Origin: Brachionus manjavacas
Taxonomy: Eukaryota; Rotifera; Eurotatoria; Ploima; Brachionidae
Assembly: GCA_019054805.1 (NCBI GenBank)
Contig: JAHQIY010000002.1
Span: 4,960,001-5,024,000, forward strand
Direction of reading: 5' to 3'
DNA: 64,000 nt
In this document: piece by piece, positions 42,930-58,559 of the stretch
How the letters are laid out: each line of letters opens with the position of its first letter
Position numbering within the stretch: the first letter of the stretch is position 1
Position numbers and translations under genes: made by a program
The notes under the pieces: generated by a model
What the model was told of the DNA's origin: nothing
What the model saw: the letters and a program-made list of their open reading frames with translations, nothing else
Databases searched by the model: none

Positions 42930-43252
42930 ATAATGAACGCGGCTTTAAAGCATACCATTTCTTTCCAAGAAACTTCGAAACTAGTCTCCCAGTATATTCG
43001 GTACCCACCTTTCCATCTTGGGTTTGCTAAGTCCTCAAGTCTTTGCGAACGCAGGACTTAAGGAGACCTCCCGAATTGCAACTCTCTTCCACTACCAGGA
43101 CCAGCCTAGAGCTCAAGAGGCTTCTCTCCATTCAAGTACCTACCAACCGCGTCCAGCGAGAAAACTTTTCCGCGAATAGTGTCATCAGAGATTGGAAGAG
43201 CCTGCCTAAGACTGTTAGTTTTCACCAAGAAAATTTGTCTCTTTTTGTCTAA
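42930..43252 (+). pseudogene. LINE ORF2 C-terminal fragment
   Basis: The frame gives RTSLELKRLLSIQVPTNRVQ, then NFSANSVIRDWKSLPKTVSF, the terminal 'NSF..R.I.DWN.LP' pattern of CR1-type ORF2 proteins, ending at TAA 43250-43252. The upstream frame is broken. Confidence 0.55.
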
Positions 43253-43735
43253 TGATTTATTTAGATAGATTCTTAAGATTAGATCAGCCTTTTCCTTGTT
43301 ATATTTCAAAAAGAGCATCAGACAAGACTTTTCAGCTGATGTTTTCATTTTTAATTTGCAAAGCCACTGTTCTAGTTCATCTAAGTACTTATTGATCTTA
43401 TTTTCTTTATTCCATTGCTAATTAAAAAAAGTTACAAGTTCGTCAGCTTAAAGGAGTGAATATTTAAACTACGTTTTATTAATAAATGGATATCGTTAAT
43501 AAATATAATTAATAATAACTGAGCCTTGAGGCACACCTGCAGCTATTTTAAATTCTTCATTAATGTGACCATTTAAGTTTACTTTGAAATTCTTTGAGTC
43601 AAGAGTTGTCTTTATCCAGTAAATGAGGTTAGTTTGTATATTAATTTTAAAAGTTTGTAAATTAGTCCGTGATGCCAGACCCTGTCAAAAGCCTGATCTG
43701 TTAATACTAAAACATCTTGCACCTGTCATTAATTT
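43253..43735 (-). pseudogene. Diverged Jockey-like LINE reverse-transcriptase fragment
   Basis: The minus-strand frame MKTSAEKSCLMLFLKYNKEK resembles MKMSVEKSSVVFSKYKKES of the 19.8-kb LINE. Further upstream the strand encodes a GVPQGSV-like piece (around 43515-43540) and a DRVWHHG-like piece (around 43670). Multiple breaks; an older relative of the tandem LINE. Confidence 0.65.
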
Positions 43736-44265
43736 TTCATGCTATTTTAACTCATTCTACTTTTGTTTTAAATTTGAAAGAGCTTTAGATCGGCACAAAT
43801 GAATAATAATCAAAGTAAAAGTCGACTTTGACTTTTAAATTATTTTGGAGTCAAAGCCAAACCTTGACTTGAGTTCATTCAAGTCATTATTGAAATAAAT
43901 TCTTTTTAAAATTATCACTCTTGTTACGCATCATTAAAAAATAAGTTCAAAGTCAAAAAATAATTTCTTCTAATGCTACAGTTTTCATTTTTCTTTACTC
44001 ATAAGGTTCTTTAAATTTATATCAAGTAAAAATCAATTTTGGACAAAATCATTCTTAATCCATTGTAAAGAAAATATAAATCCTTTGTTAAAAGCAAAAA
44101 TAAGTTCTTTTGAAATTTTTAAACAAGTGATTTTTGCTATATTTGAATTTTCACCAAACAGTTAAAAATAAAGCTAGACTAATTTTAATTTTTCTCGAAC
44201 TGATGTATCTATAAATTAATTTTCATTTAAGATTTAAAATTTTAGAAGCAATCGCTCTTAGAAAA
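43736..44265. other. AT-rich intergenic stretch
   Basis: Upstream of glycine-rich copy 3. Only the last 30 bp (TTTTAGAAGCAATCGCTCTT then AGAAAAATG) match copies 1 and 2; the 215-bp promoter block they share is absent. Confidence 0.6.
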
Positions 44266-44979
44266 ATGAACACTCTTTTAGCAGTTGCTCTTTTAAGCTT
44301 ATCAATTGGACTAAGCTTTTCTCTATCAAATGAGTCCATACCAAATGAATCGAATGATACTGCTGTAAATTGCACGTTTGCCAAAAATGTTTTGAGTTGC
44401 CAGTACCAAGTGGAAAGTGTTGAATGTGACGCTTTCTCAAACGTTGCCAATTTGACTGTCCTCCCAATACAAATATTTGGAATGAGTGCATTAAATAATG
44501 ATACTTTCTCAAATTCAGAATCAGTGAAAATTTCTCTTTATCCAAGAGTGCTTGACTTGCCTGTTTATTTACTAAACAGTATTAAAGTAGATGGAGAAAT
44601 TGTAAATATGAGTTTGTATTATTCATTGAGTGATTCTGATGCTGGTGTTCGCATTACAGATAAAGAGTGCTTTACGCGATTGTTAAATTTTTTTAAAAAT
44701 GTGCAAGAAATTCACACTGTAAGTGTTCAGCAGAATTTGCTTGGTGATAGCCAGGATGTTGATTTATTTGGCCTTTTGGTTATTAACACTCCTGATACAA
44801 GAAAAGTAAGATACTTTTTTGGTGGCTATGGATCAGGATGGGGTCGTGGTTTTGGATCTGGATGGGGTCGTGGTTTTGGATCTGGATGGGGTCGTGGTTA
44901 TGGATCAGGATGGGGTCGTGGCTTTGGATCAGGATGGGGTCGTGGCTTTGGATCCGGATGGGGTCGCCGTTGGGGATAA
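44266..44979 (+). CDS. Secreted protein, conserved body with GSGWGRGF repeat tail, copy 3
   Basis: 237 residues with the same signal peptide and body as copies 1 and 2 (only a handful of base differences over about 540 bp). The tail after DTRKVRYFFGGY consists of six 8-residue units, GSGWGRGF or close variants, encoded by a 24-bp minisatellite at 44830-44973 and ending RRWG. Unlike the other tails it is cationic (Arg in every unit) with regular Trp and Phe. Such Gly/Arg/Trp-rich repeats occur in some cationic antimicrobial and nucleic-acid-binding peptides; the function here is unknown. The promoter differs from copies 1 and 2. An AATAAA lies near 45036. Confidence 0.87.
   Translation: MNTLLAVALLSLSIGLSFSLSNESIPNESNDTAVNCTFAKNVLSCQYQVESVECDAFSNVANLTVLPIQIFGMSALNNDTFSNSESVKISLYPRVLDLPVYLLNSIKVDGEIVNMSLYYSLSDSDAGVRITDKECFTRLLNFFKNVQEIHTVSVQQNLLGDSQDVDLFGLLVINTPDTRKVRYFFGGYGSGWGRGFGSGWGRGFGSGWGRGYGSGWGRGFGSGWGRGFGSGWGRRWG
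44830..44973 (+). repeat. 24-bp coding minisatellite, six units
   Basis: Units of GGATCAGGATGGGGTCGTGG plus TTTT/TTAT, with third-position changes between units (ATCA, ATCT, ATCC; GGT/GGC). The in-frame period keeps the 8-residue repeat. Confidence 0.97.
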
Positions 44980-46829
44980 GAATGGTTCTAAATTATGTAA
45001 ATAGATATTTTTTTTAATCTTTTTTAAATAATGTTTAATAAAACGGACTTTTGCTATTCAATATTTTTAATTAATATTATTCTTTTAATTGGTTACGAAT
45101 TCTTCAATAGTAGCAAACATCTCTCATTCCAAAAAAACTAAACATTTAGGTAATTTATTCTTGTTAGATTCAATAAATGATTATTTATTAGATTTAAAAA
45201 TCATTATGGCAGTCAATTTTTAAAAACCGAATTCAAATTTTTATTTTAACTTGACATTTCTGGTAAAACTTTGTTTGTCCTTATCAACCATCTACCATTT
45301 TAAACAAAAGAAAAGATATTTAATTTAATAAAGCGTTACAGTCCATGTAAAAATATTTTGTTAGCTTTTAAAATTAGACCTGATAGAAAGACTTTAAATC
45401 TAAATTTATTATTTTAGCAAGAAAATTAAAAATCTTTGTACTTTTCTAAGAAATTATCCTAACAAATTTGGTTGCATATATCCTAAGTAAGAATATTAAT
45501 TGCTATGAGATATGCAAATTTAACACTGTAAAAGTTTCATAATAGGATTTAATTGCAACAATTTTCCTGAAAATTTTAGCAAAATAAAATCCTTAAATTT
45601 TCAAATTTGAATTTTTTTAAAATTATTAATTAATGAAAAATAAATCATAAAAAATTGTCATAGTTTTTCGTTAGAAGATAAATATTTTTGTAGAAATTTT
45701 TATTTAAAAAAGCAAATAAATAATTTTTATATTTTTTATTTAGATAAAAATAAAATTTAAAAGTTATTTTTAGCTAAATGCAGATAATTTTTTTTGATCA
45801 ATTAGATTTTTACCATAAAGTGTTATTAATATGATTTCTGACAATTCAACCTCAAAAATTTTCTAGTTTTAATTAAATTAATTTCATTATTCAGTTAATA
45901 ATCAAGCTATACGTATTTGATTATTTTTGATATGGTATGTATGTATATTTGATATGTAATTCCTTGAATTTTTATTCGATAATTCAAAATTTACTAACTA
46001 AACTTTTAAACTAATACCGATAAATTCTATTTTTAATTTGTTTTTTTATTAAATTTAATAAAAATTATAATTATCTTTTATTTAAACTGAGAGAAATTTT
46101 ATGTTTACAAAATTAACTGAAAATTTCAAGTCAAAATTTCACATTTTTTTTTAAAAATATGAATCAAAATTTACTATTAAAATGCTATTTTTTAAACTTT
46201 AATTAAAAAAATGTTTCATGGTTACTCGTTTCTTTGCTTTAAAGTCAGTCGATTAAACATTTCCTGGTGATCACAATAGCATAACTTTTTTTAGATTCTG
46301 AAATAACACAAATCATGATCATGACATCAATGAATAAATAATTAATAAATAATTTTTTGGACATTTTTAACATTTAATTTAAGTAGTGAAAAAATAAAAT
46401 ACCAATTTTGCATTCTATTGTGTACTTTTGTTTAAGATAAAAATAAATAATCTAAAAATTGGTCTTCAAAAAATTGTCCTTTTTGAAAAAAAATTCAACA
46501 ACGTGATCAAGTATCTTTAAATCTTACAACTTGAAATTCAAAATTTTCTTTAAGTGATTTGTTTTCTTAGATACCTGAACATAACTGCTAAACAATCGAA
46601 ATACACGAAAATACATAATATAATTTAGCTTTATTATGTGAAGTTTTATTATTTGAAAAACAATATTGTTTGTCAATCACAGACTTACATATAAAAGTGC
46701 TCTTAACCTGAAATCTTAAAATAAAAGAAAAAAAAAGTTTGAAAATTGTTTATTAAATAAATAAATAAAATCTTGTAAAATCTGAAAATAAAAAACTTCG
46801 TTGATTAATTAAATTGCTACGCTACACCA
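44980..46829. other. AT-rich intergenic region
   Basis: No gene or repeat recognised over about 1.8 kb. Confidence 0.5.
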
Positions 46830-48476
46830 TTAGTACAAATGGGCTGAACTCTTGTTCATTGAACTGGCGACCGATTGCCTATCTTCTTCACTGATTTTCT
46901 TTCTCACAATAATCGGACTAGAGTCCGGCAATGGAGGCGGAATGGGTATACCAGTTTCCCGGTCAGTCTCAACCAACTCTTTGGTCTCACAAATTTCGTT
47001 TTCGTCTAAAAAATTTTTGTTCAATTCACTAAAATTTAATTTATCCGCTTGTGGCTCTAGTTTGTCCAATTTTTTGATATAATCATTGATGTCTTCGGGC
47101 GAGTCCAGCTGATTGTTGGTACCAATGCTGATCGCGTCTGTCTGAATATTAATCTCATGCGAGGACAAAAATGCCTCACTCTCATGCTTCTTGTTCAGCG
47201 AGCTGAACCGCGATCTTGTTTCTTTGGACTCAATGGAATCTCTTTTAACAGATTGTTGGAATTGAACGGGTGGCGGAAATTCAGGCACATCAACTGTCTC
47301 CTTTTCCTCATATTTAACGTCAATAATGCTCACATTGGACCTGTCCGGGCTACGCTCTCTACGAACAGCCAAAATTTCATCAGTGTCCGGATCTTTAATG
47401 ACTCGTTTAATAAAATCAGTTTCGGTCAAGTCATTTTCATTTATTTTTTTAAACTCGGGCCGGTCCACAAAAGCCTTGGTCCTGATATTCGAAGCCAGCA
47501 ATCTTTCATAGGCATTCAAATAGCTGTCGTTCAAGCTAGAGTAGTTAAACTCCCTTTTCCAGTCATATTTAGGCTCATAGTTCCAGTCGTTGTCCGAGTT
47601 GGTTATTTTTCTCAGTCCGTCCCAGTCGACAGTCTTAATTTCGTTGGTTGTTTGCCATTCGACCCGCTCGCCACTTTCCATAAAATTGTTCTCGTAGGCA
47701 AAATTGACCCTTCCAGTAGGCTGAGTCAACGAGCCTGTGTACTTTTTGCTTATGTTCCTATTGGGTTTTTCCAGGCTAAACTCTTTAACTGTTTCATATT
47801 TGATGGGGGTAGCGGGTCTTTGGTCTGCGTGGCTCATAATTTCAAAAACCGGACGGTTCAGTGATCCGTCATAGGAATAGGTAGTTTGCTCGAGTGGTTT
47901 TGGCGCAGCCGTCGAATACCGCATGGTATACTGCTGTTCTGGTCTGGGTGGCGGCTTTTCTATGTTCAAGTGAAGCTCAAACGTGGACAATTTGGGCTTA
48001 GATGTAGAATAGACTGAGTGCATGTCGTCGACCATTATCGTGTTGTTCAGAGGCTCGCTTTTGACTTCAGCGTAGGCCGACTTGCCACCACCTGCATAGT
48101 ACAGATCGGTCTGGTTGGACAAAATTATTTCTCGCTTTTTTAAGAAAAAAATTTTATTGAGCCCAAACATTACAGGTAAAAAGGTGTTCAAAGAAAAAAT
48201 AAAAAATTTAATACTTCTTTAAATTTTCTTTTCTTGACATATCTAGCTCGGCAACAGTAGCGTACGAGGCATAGAATTGCGATCAGCTCGACAAGTATGA
48301 ATCCAACCATACCCCATATAATGAGCTGTGTAGGTATGCTGAGAAAATAATGCTTAAAATTTATCTGGTAACATTTAGATAAACAAAAAAGAATACTTTG
48401 ATCTATTAGAAGTGTCTGTTTTTTGAGATGTAGTCGGAATGTCAGTGACTGGTCCGGGACCACTCGAACTTGCCAT
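46830..48476 (-). CDS. Unrecognised membrane-anchored protein with long cytosolic region, 502 aa
   Basis: Three exons (48476-48397, 48338-48215, 48134-46830; 58- and 80-bp introns). The first exon encodes a short Ser/Thr/Pro-rich N-terminus (MASSSGPGPVTDIPTTSQKT). The second has one hydrophobic helix (LIIWGMVGFILVELIAILCL) followed by VRYCCRARYVKKRKFKE, a likely palmitoylated, basic juxtamembrane stretch placing the rest in the cytosol. The third exon, 434 residues, is polar and probably disordered, with Tyr-containing short motifs, proline clusters (EKPPPRPEQ, VPEFPPPVQ, IPIPPPLPDSS) that could bind SH3 or EVH1 domains, and the C-terminus SSAHLY, which could be a PDZ ligand. Higher GC than neighbours suggests constrained coding sequence. 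No family recognised; a signalling scaffold is a guess. Confidence 0.82.
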
Positions 48477-48484
48477 TGCATCAA

Positions 48485-51125
48485 ATTGTTTGATTCAGTA
48501 TGCTTGGTTATTTTTTTTTTGAAATTTAAGATTTTATATTAAACATACTCTCGACGCTCTGCTTATTCTTCTATTCAATTCTGAAAAAAACAAAAACAAT
48601 AATAAGAAACCAGTTAAGTAAGAAGTAATGACCCTTTTATTGTTTGAAAATAATTAGTTAGTAAAATAACTTGAATATCTATTGCACAAAGGCATCTTAA
48701 TTAATATAACTATGGGTGCTCTGGGGCGTTGGAAATTTTCAAATTTTTTTACTAAATAAAAAAACCAAATAATCTTTGGCTTACTATTTTTTGGCCACCT
48801 ACACTCGCGTGGCTATTTAAAGTTATTCAAAGTAAAATTTTAAAATTCGAAATTAATTGCCAAAGTGGCGTGAATATGCAGATGGTTGAGAGTAATACTG
48901 ATCATGGCAGCTACAAAATTTCTCACTGTTTACCTGACACTTTGAAAGTAAATTTACAATTTTCTCCAAAATCTATGTTTTAAAAATCGAAAAAAATACA
49001 AAATCAAGTCCCAGCTCAGATTCAAATGTGTTACATAATATTTAAAATTATAAAATAAAACAACAACGAGAAAAGAAATAATAGCGAACTGTTTTATTTT
49101 TCATTCTCATTTTTATGCCATTGAAATTTTTCACTTATTATTTATTACTTAACGTGATTTAAATTTATAAATTATGTCTTACCAATTACCTAGAAAAAAA
49201 TCAATAATTTAATAGTAAGTTCTTTTAGATTTTAATTGTTTACTAAAACAATTTGGTAACTAACTTAGAGAGGTCATACCATTTTGGCACAATCAAGAAA
49301 ATTTGATAAAAAAATTGCTATTTCTTACAATTTAGAAGAAAATCCCGCTAGTTTATTTTAATTAGTTATTTTTTTAAAAAAATTTTTTCTATCTTAATGC
49401 CAATTGAAGATTAAATAAATTTCGTCTTGAAAAATAATCAAAACAGAACCAAATTTGTACTTGGGAAAAAAACAAAAATATTTGGATCACAAATTAATTT
49501 TTTTGTTAACAATTTTCTGAGGTGATCTGGTTTAAAATTTGCACTTTTACTAAATGATTGACGTTTATATAAGATTGTTTCTTAATTTTTTTTGATGAAA
49601 CAGAATAATTGTAATAGAATATTAAAACTTGATTTTAAAATTAAATGAACTCTAAAAAAATTTTAAATTTCAATTTTATTTTAAAAAAATCTAGTTTAAA
49701 CAGAGAGGTTTATAAAATTTTTAAATGAGACAAAATATTCTAAAAGATGTTTAAAAGAAATATGAATAAGATGAAGTAACACTAGAGTTTATGAGCCTTA
49801 AAAAAACCAAAGTAGAGATAATAATTTCCGGAAATTTTGTTCCAATTACTATGAAAAAAAACATAATTAATATTCCAAAAGCAAATATTTTTTATCTGAT
49901 AGACTTCAATGTAACCTAACTTATTAAAAATATTTAGCAATTAGTAAAATCTTTGAAAAATTCAGCTCTTTATTGTTCTAGGTATTTATTGTTCTATTTT
50001 AGACCTTTCATTAGAATAACACTTAAATCACTCTCTTTTATGAATATAGTAAGAAAATTGCTGACAGAGTTAGTAGTTTCAATCTTTGATTTAAGTTACT
50101 TTTAGATTAATCTTTTTGAGAATTTTAAGTGACAAAAAATTCAATTCTCAGCCAAACAATTAAACTTAGTAATTTAGAAATGAAATAGAGAAAAAACAAG
50201 GTAAAAAATTATGAAAATATGTTTTATTAAATTTTACAAAATTAAATCCTTTGTCAAAAATCAAATTGTTTTAATTCTTCATTTTATTGACAAAAATTAA
50301 TAAAAAAATAAATAAATATGTTAGCCATCCAAATCTTGAATCCCGTCTACAAACAAAACACTACTACTTAATTTGCAAACCCTTAGCTTTTCTGTTCAAA
50401 TAAATTCGAAAAAAATATTGTTTATTCCAAAACAATTTACTATTAAGCTTTGATTCTTAAAATTAAAAAATAATATTTAACTGAGATTACATTTTGTTTC
50501 TTAATTCAAAGGAAATATTCACATAATAATGAGTCATTAACAGATGCATAAAATTTACACCAAATGTTGGTCAAAGATAACTTTCATCTTTAGCTTAATA
50601 TTCATTTTTAAATTAAAAAAAAGACAACATTTTTTCTATTTTGTAGATGTAAGTACTAAATCAGTGATCGGTTGTTTATTTGGATAGATATGTTAGGTCC
50701 AGGTTAAACCGAGATTAGTCGCCTTTTTAAATACCTAAAATCAAAATAATGTCAAAAGTTTTGATTGAAATTTTTAAGAAGGTAATAATAAATTTTGAGA
50801 TATTTTTAAAATTAGTTTGGCCTAATTTTAATTCTTAAAGACGTTTAAATTTCCGCTAAAAAACGATTCATTCAAAAACTCAATTTTCAGCTAATTTAAA
50901 ATTTCTAAAGAAAAATTTGAGTCGAATAACTAGGAAGCTGATTAAGTTCTATGCAATTTTCAACAAGCAATTACAAACAAATGAGTTCGGAAACCCTCGG
51001 CAACATATACTTAAATTTTTTTAAGTTTGTAAAATTTCTTGACAAAATAAAAAAAAAGAAATTTACGAAAATAATTTTTTTTTTAGTTTTACAATAAATT
51101 AAAATGTCATTAAACTAGAAATTCT
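48485..51125. other. AT-rich intergenic region
   Basis: About 2.6 kb between the membrane-protein gene (upstream side) and the 3' end of COPS2. No gene or repeat recognised. Confidence 0.5.
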
Positions 51126-53687
<2,562 letters not shown>

Positions 53688-53870
53688 TTTTCAAGGAATA
53701 AAAATTAAAAAAATTTATAAATAAAAAGAAATTAACAAAAAATTGCTTTATATAAGCGCCTTCTATTTTTTAAGTTGCAAATAAAAGTTTAAATTATTTT
53801 ATTTTTATATTTGAAATTTTTTATTTAAATGGATTCTAAATGAATCAAATGAAGAATTTTAGTATTTAAC
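53688..53870. promoter_or_regulatory. Bidirectional promoter region of COPS2 and CSTF3
   Basis: Only 183 bp separate the two start codons, so both 5' UTRs and core promoters must lie here. It contains TTTATATAAGCG/ATATAAG at about 53751-53757 as the only TATA-like word. Two short upstream ATG frames (at about 53829 and 53840) precede the CSTF3 start and could limit its translation. Confidence 0.6.
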
Positions 53871-56800
53871 ATGGATCCAATAAATTTGTCAATTAAAGCT
53901 GCCCAAGAGAAAAAAATTTCCGAATCTCGGGAATTTTTCGAGCAATTAGTCTTAGACTATCCGACTTGTGGTCGCTTTTGGAGAATATTTATCGAACAAG
54001 AACTAAAGGCAAGAAATTTTGAACAAGTCGAAAATTTATTTCAGAGATGTGTAATAAGAGTTTTAAATGTTGATCTTTGGCGAACTTATTTAAATTATGT
54101 ACGGGACATAAAATCAAAATTACCAAACTTTAAGTCAGTATAACAAAATCATAAAAAAAATTTATTCCTGGATATAAATAGATGTTATTTTTTAGAGAAA
54201 AAACTGCCCAGGCATACAATTTTGCATTGGAAAAAATTGGACTTGATGTTAACTCATACAGCATATGGAATGATTATGTCAGCTTTTTAAAATCAGTGTA
54301 AAATATCAAGAAAATTTTTTTTAAATTTTTTCAAATTTTATTCTAAAAATTCAAGTGAAGCCGCAGGCTCTTTTGCAGAAAATCAAAAAATAATGGCTAT
54401 CCGTAAAGTTTATCAAAAAGGAGTCATGAATCCGATGATAAATGTTGACCAATTTTGGAAAGACTATTGTGCATTTGAGAATGTAAAAGATAAACAATTA
54501 TTTTTTGTTTTAAATTGATTTATTTTAATTTAATTTAATTAAGCAAATTAATCCCTTGATTGCCAAAAGAATGATTGATGACCGTAGTCGAGAGTTTATG
54601 ACAGTGAGAAAGATCTCTAAAGAATACGAAAATGTGACTAGACATTTGGACCGCAGTTCTCCGTGTTTCCCGCCACAGGGAACCGTCGAAGAAATGAAGC
54701 AGAAAGCTTATTGGAAAAAATACATAGAATGGGAGAAGAGCAACCCGCTGAAAACCGATGATTTAGCTGTGGTTGCTAAACGGGTCATGTATGCGTATGA
54801 GCAATGTTTGTTATCATTAGCCAACCATCCAGATATTTATTTTGAGGCTACTAGTTATTTACAGAATATAAGCTCGCTAATGGAAGAGAAAAGCGATGCT
54901 GTGTTGTCCAAATTTTATGCTGGTGAAGCGATTAATATTTACGAAAGAGCTATCAATGGTTTTATGAAAAAAAATCCTCTTATCTATTTTGCCTATTGTG
55001 ATTTTGAGGAAGTAAATTAAAAAAAATATTTTTTGGTATACCTTTATTCTGTAAATTTTTTTTTGAAAATTATCCGAAAATTGTTTAGTCAGTGTAACAA
55101 ATAACAAAAGTTTATTTAAAATTAAAAATCTTTGACAGACTATGATTATCAAATAGAATTCAAAATTTCAACGAAAAGTAAGTATCTTTGGTTTGATCAT
55201 TTCTAAACCATAATTCACTGAATGACTTTATAGATAATAAGTAATAAAAGTAATATGAAGTTTTTCTTAACTGTCTCATAATTTATAGTTTTTCCACATT
55301 TATTTTAACACCCATTATAAGAAAAACAATGCTTTGTATTATTTCTTGAATTCAAAGAGTAATTTCGTTTGAAAAAAAATTTAAATAGAATAAGTATTTT
55401 AAAGAAAATTTATCATCGAATTTATTTTTAACGAATGTGTGATATTTTTCATAGAAAGAAATAAAAAAATATTTTCAAATTAACAACTTTTATTAATTCA
55501 ATTTGAAATGTTTTTTACATAAAATATTTTTCTTTAAAAAATGCATCACAATTTCTATTAAAATTAAAAATATAAAAGTATTTTTTGAGTTCATTTGACT
55601 TTAGTAAGATTTAATTAATTTTGAATGAATTAGTTTTTCTACAAATTGAAACATCATCTAATTAGCGGAATAAATCCGAAAGGTATTTGATTCATAACTT
55701 AAGGCCTATGAGTAGCTTAAAAAAACTTAAATTATTTTCATCAAAAAATTCCCAATAAATAGTAAATAAAAAATTACTTATTAAAGTCTTATTCAGAAAA
55801 TGAGAAATGTTCTCGAATTCATGTGGGATGTTATTATAAAAGCAATTAAAAATTATTTAATTCGATGTAATTTTGAATTCAAAACTTGTCAACAAAAAAA
55901 ATTTTACAAGATACCATCAAACATTTTTTTTTAATTTTATCAATTTTTGTTCATAGAGTCGGCTGAATTATACCAAGTGTAAGGAAGTATACGAAAAATT
56001 TTTGGAAATAAAAGATATTGATCCGTCCCTGTGTTACATACAATATATGCGATTTTTGCGTAGAGTAGAAGGTATTCGGTCAGCTAGACAAATTTTTAAA
56101 AAAGCTCGTGACGATCCTCGTATATCGTATCATGTCTACGTGGCTGCCGCCTTCATGGAATATTTTTGTACTAAGGACAAAAATATTGCGTATAAAATAT
56201 TTCAGCTTGGATCAACTAAATTTGATCATATTTCCGATTATGTTCTTTCTTTTATTGAATTAGCAAAGCATATTAATGGTAAATTTTTTTTTTTTTTCTT
56301 TTAGTCAATTTTGTTTTAAGAGAATGAAACAAGTAGAAATTTGTTTGAAAAAACTCTAAAAGAAGGAAAAATACCGAAAGAAAAAACTGGGTAAGTTTAC
56401 AAGACTATGATTAAATAAATTTTAAGGAAGAGATTCGATTTGAATAATTCATTCCGAATTAAAAAAAATAGATATGAGTTCACCTAATTTTGAAATTAGA
56501 TTAATATATCACGATCACGAAATTTTTGATTTAAAACAAAGTTTATGAATCTTTGAAAAATCTGAAAATGTTCTTATAATTTTACCAATAGTAAAATTTT
56601 TATTGTGTTTCGATTTTTATAATGAAGCTAATCATTTTTCTGGATTTAATGCTGAAGCAAATCTAAAGAATTGAATGATAATGAGTCTCACTTAAAAAGG
56701 ATTCAGAATAAAGTGATTTGTAAAATTTAATAAAATTTAAATATAAAAAGGAATATTTGGTAGAATTTGCGCTCAAGCGATCTTTAACTTTTTCTGCGAA

Positions 56801-58559
56801 TGAAACAAATTTTTAATTATTTTTTTAGCAATTTTTATTACAGTAAAACTTGAATAACTAAATAAAGAAAAAAATAGAGACTTTCTCTCTTCTTATCACC
56901 AAAAAATAAACTTAGAAATACTTTTTTTTATAACATTTACAAAAGAATTTTTATGTAAAAAAATCTTGTTAAATAATATATTTTGATTAAAAGAGTTGTT
57001 ATAAATTTTAAAACTTTATTATTTAAGAATCATTCATTAGATTAAAATAAATTTTTGATATCAAATTGCCCTTTAACAATGAGAAAGAATTAATGTTTAT
57101 TTCAAAAGATAAGGAATCACAATTAGAAATGACCTTGTTTTCGATTGTTAAATTTAATTATAAAAACTTTGCCCAAAACTCTAAAAAATAGTAGTATTTT
57201 GTTGAATTTATTTATTTATAAATTTGTAAAAAAGATTCAAGTTTTGCTGAACAAAAATAAATTTCGTTTAGTCTCACGATTTTATGAGATTGTGGCATTA
57301 CTTTCAATTTTTCTTATTCTTAAGAAATCTATTATACCTAAAGAATGTTACAATTTGTACTATTTTTGTTTCCTTAAACTATGCACAAATTCTCTTAGGC
57401 TAGAAATTATTCTCAATAGTCCAAAAGCTGGCGCAGACCTAAAATCTGTCTTCTCTGGGATTTAGTAATTACAAATTTTAATAAATCTACAAAAAAAGTT
57501 TTAAAAAATTTTAAAAAATTTGCGAAGATATAGAACTTGGTGATATAATATTGGGTAATACTTGAAAAAAAAGAAATTCAATTTTTTTAAATAATTTCAA
57601 CTCATTATAAATGACAATTTTGTTATTTTTTTTTAATCAATATTCGAATTTCGTACTACGTTAACTTTATAATTTAAAAATTAAGCATACAAATAATCTT
57701 ATAAAATTTAACAAATCAGGGTGATTAGTGTTTAAATGAAAAAATTTAGATAGAAATTTTGGATGTCATTTTGGATTTTTATTGATTTTTTTTGATTTTT
57801 AGCGATATCTGGACTGAATGGCTTCAATTTGAAAACAATGTTGGTAAATATGAAAATATAATAAATGTTGAGAAAGCTCGTTTGTCCATAAATGATGAAG
57901 ATTCAACAAATCTGGACACTAGAGATACAAAATTGCTAATAGACAAATTTAAGTTTATGAATTTGTATCCATGTTCAAGGATAGAGTTAAAATCAATAGG
58001 CTATAAGGATTTGAATAATAATTATTCGGCAAATTTAACTCCAGCCAATAAACCAGGTGAATCGTTGACCGGTAATATGGCTTCAACTAATTCAACAGTA
58101 GCAAAAACAGCTTCAAAAGATAAAGGCTTTTCTAAAGAGGACGTAATATCAAGCAGAGTATTGGAAAAATGTTTGAGTGCTAATCCATTCACTGGCGCAA
58201 TAGTAACACGACCAAGGTATCCTGAACCTGATACGTCCAAAATGTATCCATTTAAACAAAGCAGAGAGAACATAACTGCTTTACAACCAGTGCCAGGAGG
58301 TGGACTATTTTTATTTCCATCAATTTTTGCTGAAACTATTAAGCGACTTCCTCCGCCGGGTAGTTTTCATGGACCATATGTTTCGATTGATGAATTTTTG
58401 GCACATTTTCAAGCACTTAATATTCCTAGTGATTTTCAAACATTTTACAAAAATTACGTTTCCAACCGTAATGATGTCAAGCGTGATGAAGATGTTGAGC
58501 GCCCAACTGGATATATGGATATTTACAAACAGCGACATCAAAAAAGAATGATCAAATAA
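53871..58559 (+). CDS. CSTF3: Cleavage stimulation factor subunit 3 (CstF-77)
   Basis: CstF-77 is the HAT-repeat scaffold of the CstF complex that binds the downstream element in mRNA 3' end formation. Seven exons (53871-54133, 54196-54297, 54356-54482, 54544-55011, 55957-56278, 56321-56390, 57803-58559) give 702 residues (human 717). HAT repeats are clear: [104 protein letters not shown]. The C-terminal region has [60 protein letters not shown] and [13 protein letters not shown], like the human monkeytail end. The N-terminus is about 25 residues shorter than human. Introns 4 (945 bp) and 6 (1,412 bp) are unusually long; the others are 42-62 bp. Confidence 0.98.
56391..57802 (+). other. CSTF3: Long intron 6 of CSTF3
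   Basis: 1,412 bp against 42-62 bp for the short introns of the gene. It holds a 106-codon frame at 57145-57465 (ending [14 protein letters not shown]) which is more GC-balanced than its surroundings and might be a transposon remnant. I recognise no family. Confidence 0.5.

Noticed and set aside
46852-47864. Plus-strand frames of 76 and 235 codons opposite the 502-aa gene
   Set aside because: Antisense shadows of a long constrained exon; the minus-strand frame has the splice structure and membrane helix.
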